From positions 1 through 11,571 of the forward strand of contig JADIMN010000146.1 of the NCBI GenBank assembly GCA_017694735.1: 11,571 nt of DNA. The letters are read 5' to 3'. Position 1 is the first letter of the stretch. Every line of letters begins with the position of its first letter. Both the position numbers and the translations under genes were made by a program. The stretch is from Candidatus Alectryobacillus merdavium (GTDB lineage Bacteria > Bacillota_I > Bacilli_A > RFN20 > CAG-826). The notes under the pieces were generated by a model. The model saw only the letters and a program-made list of their open reading frames with translations, was not told the DNA's origin and did not search any database. Of the stretch, positions 1 to 7,195 are shown piece after piece.

Positions 1-131
1 TCCAGTTAAGAGTATTGACGAATACATTTACTTTTTTAACAATAAACGACCAGCATATTCATTGAACTATATGACACCCATTCAATATAAAAATTTATAT
101 GTTAAATGAGCAAAAAATATTGACTAGTGCA
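1..131 (+). mobile_element. Right end of an IS3-family insertion sequence
   Basis: The window opens inside a transposase reading frame that stops at 107-109. A short tail follows, and the sequence TGACTAGTGCA ends at 131. IS3-family elements end in TG...CA and their transposase usually stops within a few tens of bases of the terminal repeat, so I place the element boundary near 131. The left terminal repeat is outside the window, so the inverted-repeat match cannot be checked and the boundary is a guess. The assignment to IS3 rests on the transposase C-terminus. Confidence 0.6.
2..109 (+). CDS. IS3-family transposase, C-terminal 35 residues (5' part outside window)
   Basis: Frame 2 reads PVKSIDEYIYFFNNKRPAYS, then LNYMTPIQYKNLYVK and a TGA stop. 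This is the usual end of the IS3/IS150-group DDE integrase domain: a helix ending in YIxFxNxxRP, followed by a TPxxY segment, just after the last catalytic Glu. The catalytic D, D and E residues lie upstream of the window, so whether the enzyme is intact cannot be judged. It is transcribed rightward, towards the tRNA and polC, and converges with the housekeeping operon. Role in the family: cut-and-paste or copy-out transposition of the element. Confidence in the family is good; confidence in function is unknown. Confidence 0.75.
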   Translation, partial: PVKSIDEYIYFFNNKRPAYSLNYMTPIQYKNLYVK

Positions 132-159
132 AATCGTAGCAACAGTTCCATCAATCCTC

Positions 160-214
160 TTTAGTCTTGAATTTAGCTTCGATGGCTGAATTGAATATTC
201 AATTTTCGACTAAA
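160..214. repeat. Nested inverted repeat with a 16-bp perfect palindrome
   Basis: AATTGAATATTCAATT at 189-204 is its own reverse complement. It is flanked by TTTAGTC at 160-166 and GACTAAA at 208-214, which pair with each other, and TTGAAT at 167-172 can pair with ATTCAA at 197-202 as an alternative to the central palindrome. It lies about 60 bases beyond the proposed IS end. It could be a protein-binding site, a mobile-element remnant or a folding element; nothing visible decides between these. Confidence 0.55.
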
Positions 215-307
215 ACAAAGATTTTTTCAGAAATTGTAATTTCGCGGTGGTTAGATCAATATAACAAATCTTCTTCCTTTTATATCCATATTTATAATTT
301 GCGAAAA

Positions 308-354
308 TTCGAACCCGAAGTGCTATTGCGGTATGCGTATCGCTGTGGTTCGAA
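308..354 (+). repeat. Two-tier hairpin, best folded on the + strand
   Basis: TTCGAACC at 308-315 pairs with GGTTCGAA at 347-354. Inside it, 328-343 forms a 6-bp stem with a UGCG tetraloop. One pair of the inner stem (331 with 340) is G-U on the + strand but would be A-C on the - strand, so the fold favours a rightward transcript. AAAA just outside the left arm and UUUU just outside the right arm could extend the outer stem past a mismatch or bulge. It may be a terminator for transposase readthrough or part of an unrecognised RNA. No known RNA family was matched. Confidence 0.45.
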
Positions 355-430
355 CTTTTAAGGGTATTTTTGACTATTTTCTATGACTATGATAGGGCCA
401 TAAAATTTTAGGATACGACATAACTAGCAC

Positions 431-450
431 GAATTGGTAAGATTTGGTAA
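431..450. repeat. Tandem pair of near-identical 10-mers
   Basis: GAATTGGTAA is followed directly by GATTTGGTAA, with 9 of 10 positions identical. The second copy runs into the A-tract that encodes the U-run of the operon terminator. A binding site or chance are both possible. Confidence 0.35.
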
Positions 451-482
451 AAAAATAACCTATAATGTTTAACATTATAGGT
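449..482 (-). terminator. Rho-independent terminator of the pyrH-polC-tRNA operon
   Basis: Read leftward, a perfect 10-bp stem (ACCTATAATG at one arm, CATTATAGGT at the other) closes a 5-nt TTAAA loop and is followed by TATTTTTTT. This is a textbook intrinsic terminator, 12 bases beyond the 3' CCA of the tRNA. It ends the leftward operon. In the + direction the stem lacks a following T-run, so it should act on one strand only. Confidence 0.9.
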
Positions 483-494
483 GTTTGTCAGAAA

Positions 495-571
495 TGGCGT
501 GCATAAGGCGATTCGAACGCCCGACCTATTGCTTAGGAGGCAATTGCTCTATCCAGCTGAGCTATATGCAC
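495..571 (-). tRNA. tRNA-Arg, anticodon CCU, with encoded CCA
   Basis: The 77-nt cloverleaf folds cleanly. The acceptor stem GUGCAUA pairs fully with UAUGCAC, the D-stem is GCUC/GAGC, and the anticodon stem AUUGC/GCAAU holds the loop CUCCUAA, giving anticodon CCU (reads AGG). The T-arm is GGGCG-UUCGAAU-CGCCU with one G-U pair. A discriminator G and an encoded CCA follow. The gene begins 4 nt after the polC stop codon and is followed by the operon terminator, so it is probably cut from the polC mRNA tail by RNase P and 3' processing, although a private promoter inside polC cannot be excluded. Confidence 0.97.
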
Positions 572-575
572 AAAA

Positions 576-3500
576 CTAAAATGAAAACATATCAAACAAT
601 GATAATTGTTCTCTGTTTTTTTCTGGTAAATCTTTTAAAATACCAAGTTCTTTAAATACTTGAATATGTGTATTATTAAGTTTAGTTCGTTTCATTAAAT
701 CTTCAACAGAAGTAAAATTACCATTTTTTCTTGCTTCAATGATTGATATAGCAGCGTTGTCACCAAGGCCAGCAATTACTTTAAATGGCGGAATTAAAGC
801 ATTTTTTTCATAGTCAACAACAAAATTGGTTGCATCTGATTTATACAAATCAATATTTTCAAAAGAGAATCCTCTATCCATCATTTCAAGGGATATTTCT
901 AGAGTTCTTTCAACGTTTTCATCTGTTTTTGAGTATTCGTTTGGTTTATTTTTCTTTAAATCGTGAATTTCTTCAATTTTAGCAAGCATTGCTTCAGGAC
1001 CTTTTCTCATACTATCCCAATCAAAATTTTCACTTCTAATTGATAAGAAACAAGCATAATAAACAAGAGGATAATAAATTTTGAAGTAAGCAACCCTTAA
1101 AGAATTAGTAACATAAGCAGTAGCGTGTGCTTTAGGGAATAAGTATTTTATCTTTTTACATGATTCGATATAGTAGTCTGGAACATTATTATCTCTCATC
1201 AATTTTTCTTGTTCTAAAGTTAATCCTTTTCCTTTTCTAACACACTCCATAATTTTAAAAGAGTCTAAAGGAGGCAAATTATACTTATTTATTAGCGTAA
1301 CCATAATATCATCTCTACAACCAATAACTCCTTTTAAATCAGTTAAATGAGATTTTACTAAGCTTTCAGCGTTTCCAAGCCAAACACCTTTTCCATGGGA
1401 TAAACCAGAAATAATTAAAATTTCTGCAAATGTTTGTGGTTGAGTTGATTCTATTAAGCCAATAACAAAGTTTGTTCCAAATTCAGGAAGTCCTAATACA
1501 CCATTATTAAGTTTTAAGTAATTATGTTTGTAATTTAAAGCTGATGTATTTTTAAATAAAGACATTATTTTTTCATCATTAAGTTGTATATCTTCAAGTT
1601 TTACACCAGTCAAATCGACCATAAATTTTAAAGCTTGAGGATCTTTATGTCCTAATAAATCAAGTTTTAAAACAGTATCATGAATTGCCTTAAATTCAAA
1701 ATGTGTTGTTTTCCAAGAAAAATCGATTTCATCTGCAGGGAATTGAATTGGAGTAAAATCATAAACTTCAAAACCGTCCGGAATAACAATAATTCCGCCA
1801 GGATGTTGACCGGTTGTTCTTTTTACATCTTGGCAATTAAAGGCTAAATAATTAAGTTTTGCATAAGAAACTTGATTAGAATCAGTAATTCCATATCTTC
1901 TTTCATAATATCCTTTTACATAACCAAATGCAGTTTTTTCAGCAACGGTTCCGATTGTACCAGCTCTAAAAACATTATTTTCACCGAGCAATACTTTTGT
2001 ATAATCATGTGCTCTTGCTTGATAATCTGGTGGGAAGTTTAAATCTATATCAGGAACTTTATCAGCGTTAAATCCTAAAAATGTTTCAAAAGGAATATTT
2101 TGACCATCAGAAACCATTAATTTTCCACATACTGGACAATATTTTTTAGGCAAATCATAGCCAGAATTATATTCATTTCCTTCATAAACCTCAAAATGTT
2201 TACATTTTGGACATCTATAATGAGGAGGAAGAGGATTAACTTCAGTAATATTAGCCATTGTAGCAACAAAACTTGATCCTACACTACCTCTTGAGCCAAC
2301 AATATAACCATCTTCATGAATTTTTTTGATAATTTTATGAGCAATATAATAAATAACACTATAACCATTTCCAATGATACCATCAAGTTCTCTTTTCAAT
2401 CTGTCTTCAATTAATTTAGGAAGTGGATCGCCATATAAATTCTTTGCATTTTCAAAGCAAATGTCTGAAAGCATTTTTTCACAGTTTTCAATATGAGGAG
2501 TAAATAATTTATCTTTTATAGGATAAATTTCTTCGCACATGTCTGCAATTTTATTCGTGTTTGTAATAACCCACTTAATAGCGTTTTCTTTTCCAAAAAT
2601 TTCAAATTCTTCCAGCATTTCCTCAGTATTTCTGAAATGTTGATCTGGATTTTCTAAAAAAATTCCTTTTTCTTCTAATTCTCTTTTTTCCCTTGTATAT
2701 AACGGATGTGCAGTTTTACCAACACCAGCAGAATAAATATAAATATCTCTAAAAATTTTGTCCTCTTTATTAACATAGTGAGCATCATCAGTTGCACAAA
2801 TTAATTTTCCGTTTTCATTTGAAATTTCTATAATTTCATTTAAAAACTTTAATAAATACTCTTTTTTTGAAATTGAGTACGTTTCAATTAAACTTCTATA
2901 ATTTTCAAGAGGTTGAATTTCTATAAAATCATAAAAATTTATTGCTTCTATTACGCTTTGCTTTGTTCCGGTATATGCAACTTTATTAAAAACTTCTCCA
3001 TTAAAACAAGCACTACCTAAAAGTAGATTTTTTCTATATTCTTTTAATACGCTTCGTGGAACACATGGTACTCTTCCAAAATATTTTGTATGTGCAAAAG
3101 ATATCAATTTATATAAATCTTTTAATCCATCCGAATTTTTAACAATAGCATTAACATGGTATTCTCTTGAGACTTTATAGTGCTTTACTTCCTTTTTTAA
3201 AATTTCAAGAGATTTAACATCTTCAAATCCTTTATCCTTTAATATATCTAAATATAATAGCCAACAATCAGTTAAAACTTGAGCATCATAATCCGCTCTA
3301 TGAGCATCTTTTTTATCATATCTAACTTTAAATCTATGACAAACATTACCAAGTGCGTGAGCAGCATGTTCTGGATATAAATATCTATCTAAATTTAAAG
3401 TATCAATGCCAGGCACATCAAGATCTATATTTTTAATTTCTTTTAATTTATTTCTTAAGTGGTTATAGTCAAATTCTAAGTTATGAGAAACTAATACACA

Positions 3501-5126
3501 TCCTTTAATAAAATCATAAATTTCTTCTATACAATCCTTTATAGGTTTTTCATTTTTTAACATTTCGTTTGTAATATTTGTAAGATTGCTTATATGAGTG
3601 GAAAGTTCCTCTTCTGGATTAATCAAAATATCTTTTTTATCGATTATCATACCATTTCTAACTTTAAATCCAGCAAACTCTAAAATCTTATCATAACGAG
3701 TACTTAAACCAGTTGTTTCTAAGTCAAATACAACAAAAGTAGCATCGCTCAATTTTTGATCATTTGGATTAAAAGCACAAATAAAATCATCATCTACAAC
3801 ATAAAGCTCACATCCATATAAAGCCTTAACACCATATTTTTTTGCTGCTTTTTGAACGTCTGGATATGCTTGAACACTTGCATGATCACATAAAGCAAAA
3901 GCTTTATGACCCATTGCAGCAGCCTCTTTAAAATAATCATCTACAATTCCAACTCCATCCATTGTAGACATTTTGCTATGGGCATGAAGCTCTACTCTTT
4001 TTCCATACTCACAATTATCACTTCTTAAAGGATAAGATCCATCTTCTATATAAGAAGTTACTTTAACAACAATTGAATTTCTTAAAAATTTATTTAGATA
4101 AGAAATACCAGTAAACTTAAGACATGTTTTAACCTTTAAAGATGATAAATATTCAATTTCATCATGTTTTTTTGCAGAAATTTCGATAAAAATAGAATCT
4201 TTTCCATCGTTTACAAGAATTGTAAATTTAGTAACGCCTCTTATTTCTTTTGATGTGTTTGAATAAACATAACCTCTTGATAAAACATACATTTTTTCAC
4301 TATTAATTTGACCAATACTTGTTGGTACATAATCATATTTTGTATCAAGACCTTCAAAAAGTTTATTTTTTTCATCAATGTTTTGAAGTATTTTTTTACT
4401 AGCGTTTTCAATACTATTAGATATTTGCTCGTCTCGTTTTAGATATACATCATCATTTGAAGTAGTAATATAATCATCATCGCTTTCCGTCTCATCCTCA
4501 AAATTTTGAAAATCTGCATCGTTTTCAAAGCCATCAAAGTCTTCATCATATTCGGATTCGTTTTCAAAATCTTTTTCATTAAATTGTTCTTCACTTTCAA
4601 AAGATTTATCATCATCTTCGCTAATTTTTACATTAGTAGAATTTGTAAAATCTTTAGAAGAAGAATTAACGAAATCTGAAATACTTTCTTTCTTTAATGG
4701 AGACAATAAAATGATAGTTTTAGGATAATTTATATAATTTAACAATGATTCAAAATCAGAAAGAAATAACTTTGAATTAATTTGTTCTGTTTCACTAACA
4801 TATAAATTAATAACTCCATTATTGTTTTTGATTAAAAAAGAATCACTATTTCTAACTTTTTTATTTATAAAATCTTTTAATAATAAATTAATAGAATCAA
4901 TTGAGGTTGATGTCTCGTATTTAAAAATAATTTTATAATTATAAGTAATATTATTTAATTGTTCTAAAAAGTACTCTAATAAATCATAGTTCCAAGCCGT
5001 TTTTTTAAGAAACGTAAAAATAAATTTGCTTGATTTATCCTTTTGAGCTGAAACTATATCAAAATCAAACAAATCTATATCTTCAATTTTTATAGATCTT
5101 AAAAAACGTTCAGTTATACTTTTCAT
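576..5126 (-). CDS. polC: DNA polymerase III PolC-type alpha subunit
   Basis: Replicative DNA polymerase with built-in 3'-5' proofreading, found in low-GC Firmicutes. I start at ATG 5126 (MKSITERF; 1516 aa), whose ATGA overlaps the rseP stop; an upstream in-frame ATG at 5207 would lie inside rseP. Visible in order: N-terminal domain 1-165; acidic insert 169-226; OB domain about 280-360; PHP domain from 378 (His381, His383, His415), interrupted by the DEDDh exonuclease at 462-628 (Asp468, Glu470, Asp553, His609, Asp614) and resuming near 655; polymerase domain with GSRGSVGSSF (944-953), a Cys4 zinc site (972, 975, 997, 1000), PDIDLNF with Asp1026 and Asp1028, and Asp1156 in LKLDLLG; and a C-terminal QLSLF clamp-binding motif at 1507-1511. 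All catalytic residues look present. It is slightly longer than the usual roughly 1440 aa because of the acidic insert. No separate ribosome site is visible, so translation is probably coupled to rseP. Confidence 0.98.
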   Translation of the reverse strand: MKSITERFLRSIKIEDIDLFDFDIVSAQKDKSSKFIFTFLKKTAWNYDLLEYFLEQLNNITYNYKIIFKYETSTSIDSINLLLKDFINKKVRNSDSFLIKNNNGVINLYVSETEQINSKLFLSDFESLLNYINYPKTIILLSPLKKESISDFVNSSSKDFTNSTNVKISEDDDKSFESEEQFNEKDFENESEYDEDFDGFENDADFQNFEDETESDDDYITTSNDDVYLKRDEQISNSIENASKKILQNIDEKNKLFEGLDTKYDYVPTSIGQINSEKMYVLSRGYVYSNTSKEIRGVTKFTILVNDGKDSIFIEISAKKHDEIEYLSSLKVKTCLKFTGISYLNKFLRNSIVVKVTSYIEDGSYPLRSDNCEYGKRVELHAHSKMSTMDGVGIVDDYFKEAAAMGHKAFALCDHASVQAYPDVQKAAKKYGVKALYGCELYVVDDDFICAFNPNDQKLSDATFVVFDLETTGLSTRYDKILEFAGFKVRNGMIIDKKDILINPEEELSTHISNLTNITNEMLKNEKPIKDCIEEIYDFIKGCVLVSHNLEFDYNHLRNKLKEIKNIDLDVPGIDTLNLDRYLYPEHAAHALGNVCHRFKVRYDKKDAHRADYDAQVLTDCWLLYLDILKDKGFEDVKSLEILKKEVKHYKVSREYHVNAIVKNSDGLKDLYKLISFAHTKYFGRVPCVPRSVLKEYRKNLLLGSACFNGEVFNKVAYTGTKQSVIEAINFYDFIEIQPLENYRSLIETYSISKKEYLLKFLNEIIEISNENGKLICATDDAHYVNKEDKIFRDIYIYSAGVGKTAHPLYTREKRELEEKGIFLENPDQHFRNTEEMLEEFEIFGKENAIKWVITNTNKIADMCEEIYPIKDKLFTPHIENCEKMLSDICFENAKNLYGDPLPKLIEDRLKRELDGIIGNGYSVIYYIAHKIIKKIHEDGYIVGSRGSVGSSFVATMANITEVNPLPPHYRCPKCKHFEVYEGNEYNSGYDLPKKYCPVCGKLMVSDGQNIPFETFLGFNADKVPDIDLNFPPDYQARAHDYTKVLLGENNVFRAGTIGTVAEKTAFGYVKGYYERRYGITDSNQVSYAKLNYLAFNCQDVKRTTGQHPGGIIVIPDGFEVYDFTPIQFPADEIDFSWKTTHFEFKAIHDTVLKLDLLGHKDPQALKFMVDLTGVKLEDIQLNDEKIMSLFKNTSALNYKHNYLKLNNGVLGLPEFGTNFVIGLIESTQPQTFAEILIISGLSHGKGVWLGNAESLVKSHLTDLKGVIGCRDDIMVTLINKYNLPPLDSFKIMECVRKGKGLTLEQEKLMRDNNVPDYYIESCKKIKYLFPKAHATAYVTNSLRVAYFKIYYPLVYYACFLSIRSENFDWDSMRKGPEAMLAKIEEIHDLKKNKPNEYSKTDENVERTLEISLEMMDRGFSFENIDLYKSDATNFVVDYEKNALIPPFKVIAGLGDNAAISIIEARKNGNFTSVEDLMKRTKLNNTHIQVFKELGILKDLPEKNREQLSLFDMFSF

Positions 5127-7195
5127 ATAAATAATCTTACAACATCCATAACAAGAATCGCTATAATAAGGCCAAAAACTAATGATAAGCCAATAATACT
5201 TGCCCACTTTTTAAATTTAGCATTTAATTTTCTTTGGCTGACACCTTCAATAACGGCAACTAAAATTTGCCAACCATCAAGACCTGGAATTGGAATAAGA
5301 TTAAATATCGCAAGATTAACACTAATTAAACCCCACATTCTTATATAAGCACTAAAAGGATAGTTTTGAATAATTTGTGCTGATTGAGTTAAGATCGCTA
5401 GTGGACCTCCAACATTGTTCCAAGCATCTCCAGAAACAAATAGATTTCCTAAAACTGTAAATACAGTTGCACTTCCATCAACCCAAGCATCTCCAGCAAC
5501 TTTAAAAGAATTTAATCCTTCCCAATAAGAGTGATGATACATTGAAGTATTTAAAAATATCTCTTCTTTATTACTCTGCTTAATTACAATTTGTGATTCT
5601 AAAATATTCACACTATTTTCTTCAAAGATATCAGAATCATCTGGTGTAGCACCTTCTTTTAGGCTATTTAAAACATAATAACCAGCTTCGGTATTATTTG
5701 CTTCAACGCTTGGCCAAAAAGAGAAAGTAGCATTTATTTCAATATTAGGATCAATTATTGATAATCCTTCATTATTTTTTGATGCTAATTCTTCTTGATA
5801 TGTCTTGTCGCTAACTAATTTAAAATAAGTATCTTCTTGATTAGGAAGAAAAAATTCACCTTCTTCTTTACTAGTTTCACTATATCTATAAAGATTATAA
5901 TTTTTAATTTGACTACCATTAGATAAATTAGATAAAGTATAAAGTTGTTCATCAAGAGATAAGTTTTCTAATGAAGTAAACATATTATTCATTACTAAAA
6001 CATACTTGTCATTAACTCCGTCTTCATCAAAATCGCTATGTAAATCAATATCATAAGCAACGATAACTTTATTAGATGAATTAATAGTTCCTAGAGTATA
6101 AAAGAAAGGATTTCCTTGCTTTTGTTCTTCGCTTAAAAAAGAAAAAGCATCATTATCAAGAAATTGATAATATTCTTGATATAAATCTTCATTAATTTTC
6201 TCATAATTAGTATTGAAAGATGTTTCTTGAATACTGCTATCACTTACTTGAAGTCTTGCAGTAATCAAATCATTTGGAAAACAAGAATAAGAAATTAAAT
6301 AAAGAATGTAGCCAAGAATAAAATTAACTACAATTCCAGCGCTCATTACAATAATCTTTTTTGGTTTTGAAAGACTTTCTAAACTTCTGTATTTTGGTAG
6401 AGTTAATTCATCAACTTTAGAAAGAATATCGCTATCTTTGATAAACCAATCATCAAGAGTCAATTCATTATTTAAATATAAGTCAAGTCTTAATTTTTTA
6501 TAAGTTGGTTTTTTCTTATCGAATTCTCTTTTTAGATATCTAAATGAAGTAAGCTTATCTCCATTAAATTTAGTAAGAGCTTTTTCTTTATTATATTGGT
6601 CCTTAATAGAAATAAATTTATCAAAATATTCATTTATTAATTCTTCACTTTCAACTTGTTCAAAATAAGTCTTTGAAAAATCTAATTTTTTCTTATCACA
6701 ATATTTTTTTATTAAATAATCTACAACTTTTTGTTTGTCGCCGTTAAATTTCTTTAAAAGCTTTTGCTGTAATTTATATGTTTTTTTATTTATTTGGTTA
6801 ATGATATCAAACTCATAATGTTCTTCATTTAAATTCTCTTCTTTTTTTGTGGCGTCTTTTTGTTCGCTTTTTGAATCATTATCTTCAGAAAAAACAATAT
6901 CATTTAATTCAACATTTTGATTCCTTTTTTCTTTTTTACTGTCTCCGGCTTCTTCTTCGTCATCTTCACCATACATTGAAACATAACCACCAAATGGTAA
7001 AACACCAATACAAAAAAATGTTTCTGCAAATTTTGATTTTCTTCGAATTATTTTCTTTCCAAATCCAATTGAATATTCAAAACAATATACACCAAAAATC
7101 TTAGCTGTAATATAGTGTCCTAATTCGTGTAAAGAAACAAGTAAACAAAGTCCAACTATAAATAAAATAATCGTAATTATCCAATTTAATACCAT
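5123..7195 (-). CDS. rseP: Site-2-type intramembrane zinc metalloprotease, enlarged (RseP/RasP family, M50B)
   Basis: Membrane protease that cuts transmembrane substrates such as anti-sigma factors and signal-peptide remnants. Seen: TM1 about 5-25 running into the zinc motif HELGH (23-27); a re-entrant segment with VLPFGGYVSMYGED (65-78); TM2 about 279-305 (the AGIVVNFILGY block); the GGP segment near 596-599; NLIPIPGLDGW (632-642), whose Asp640 should be the third zinc ligand; and TM4 about 664-688. At 690 aa it is far longer than the usual roughly 420. A charged cytoplasmic insert (about 79-275) holds a duplicated module. The region from about 306 to 595, where a PDZ domain normally sits, shows no PDZ motif and carries DFDEDGVND (388-396). 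AGAGGG lies 6 nt before the ATG, which abuts the dxr stop. B. subtilis has proS next; here polC follows directly. Confidence 0.92.
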   Translation of the reverse strand: MVLNWIITIILFIVGLCLLVSLHELGHYITAKIFGVYCFEYSIGFGKKIIRRKSKFAETFFCIGVLPFGGYVSMYGEDDEEEAGDSKKEKRNQNVELNDIVFSEDNDSKSEQKDATKKEENLNEEHYEFDIINQINKKTYKLQQKLLKKFNGDKQKVVDYLIKKYCDKKKLDFSKTYFEQVESEELINEYFDKFISIKDQYNKEKALTKFNGDKLTSFRYLKREFDKKKPTYKKLRLDLYLNNELTLDDWFIKDSDILSKVDELTLPKYRSLESLSKPKKIIVMSAGIVVNFILGYILYLISYSCFPNDLITARLQVSDSSIQETSFNTNYEKINEDLYQEYYQFLDNDAFSFLSEEQKQGNPFFYTLGTINSSNKVIVAYDIDLHSDFDEDGVNDKYVLVMNNMFTSLENLSLDEQLYTLSNLSNGSQIKNYNLYRYSETSKEEGEFFLPNQEDTYFKLVSDKTYQEELASKNNEGLSIIDPNIEINATFSFWPSVEANNTEAGYYVLNSLKEGATPDDSDIFEENSVNILESQIVIKQSNKEEIFLNTSMYHHSYWEGLNSFKVAGDAWVDGSATVFTVLGNLFVSGDAWNNVGGPLAILTQSAQIIQNYPFSAYIRMWGLISVNLAIFNLIPIPGLDGWQILVAVIEGVSQRKLNAKFKKWASIIGLSLVFGLIIAILVMDVVRLFI

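Larger units (their letters stand above)
132..448. other. Noncoding region between the IS end and the operon terminator
   Basis: About 315 bases without a gene I can support. A 64-codon TTG-initiated frame at 167-361 exists but has no ribosome binding site and no recognisable family. The region holds a 16-bp palindrome at 189-204 nested in a wider inverted repeat (160-214), a two-tier hairpin at 308-354 with more G+C than its surroundings, a possible tRNA-like remnant at 297-345 and a near-perfect tandem pair of 10-mers at 431-450. No convincing promoter with correct spacing was found on either strand. Confidence 0.6.

Noticed and set aside
167..361. A 64-codon + strand frame starting with TTG
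   Set aside because: No ribosome binding site, no recognisable family, codons (CGG, CGA, CCC, CTA) unlike the neighbouring genes, and it runs straight through the palindrome and the hairpin. Most likely chance in noncoding DNA.
370..393. TTGACT followed by TATGAT as a + strand promoter
   Set aside because: The spacer is only 12 bases, too short for a sigma-A promoter.
785..982. A + strand frame opposite the 3' part of polC
   Set aside because: Antisense shadow of a conserved coding region with no family likeness.
5127..5207. N-terminal extension of PolC by 27 codons
   Set aside because: These codons lie wholly inside the rseP 3' end, encode no PolC-like sequence, and the ATGA junction at 5126 is a standard coupled start.
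6847..7104. An 85-codon + strand frame opposite rseP
   Set aside because: Its His, Leu and Phe-rich composition is the complement of the Glu/Asp/Lys-rich insert of the protease.
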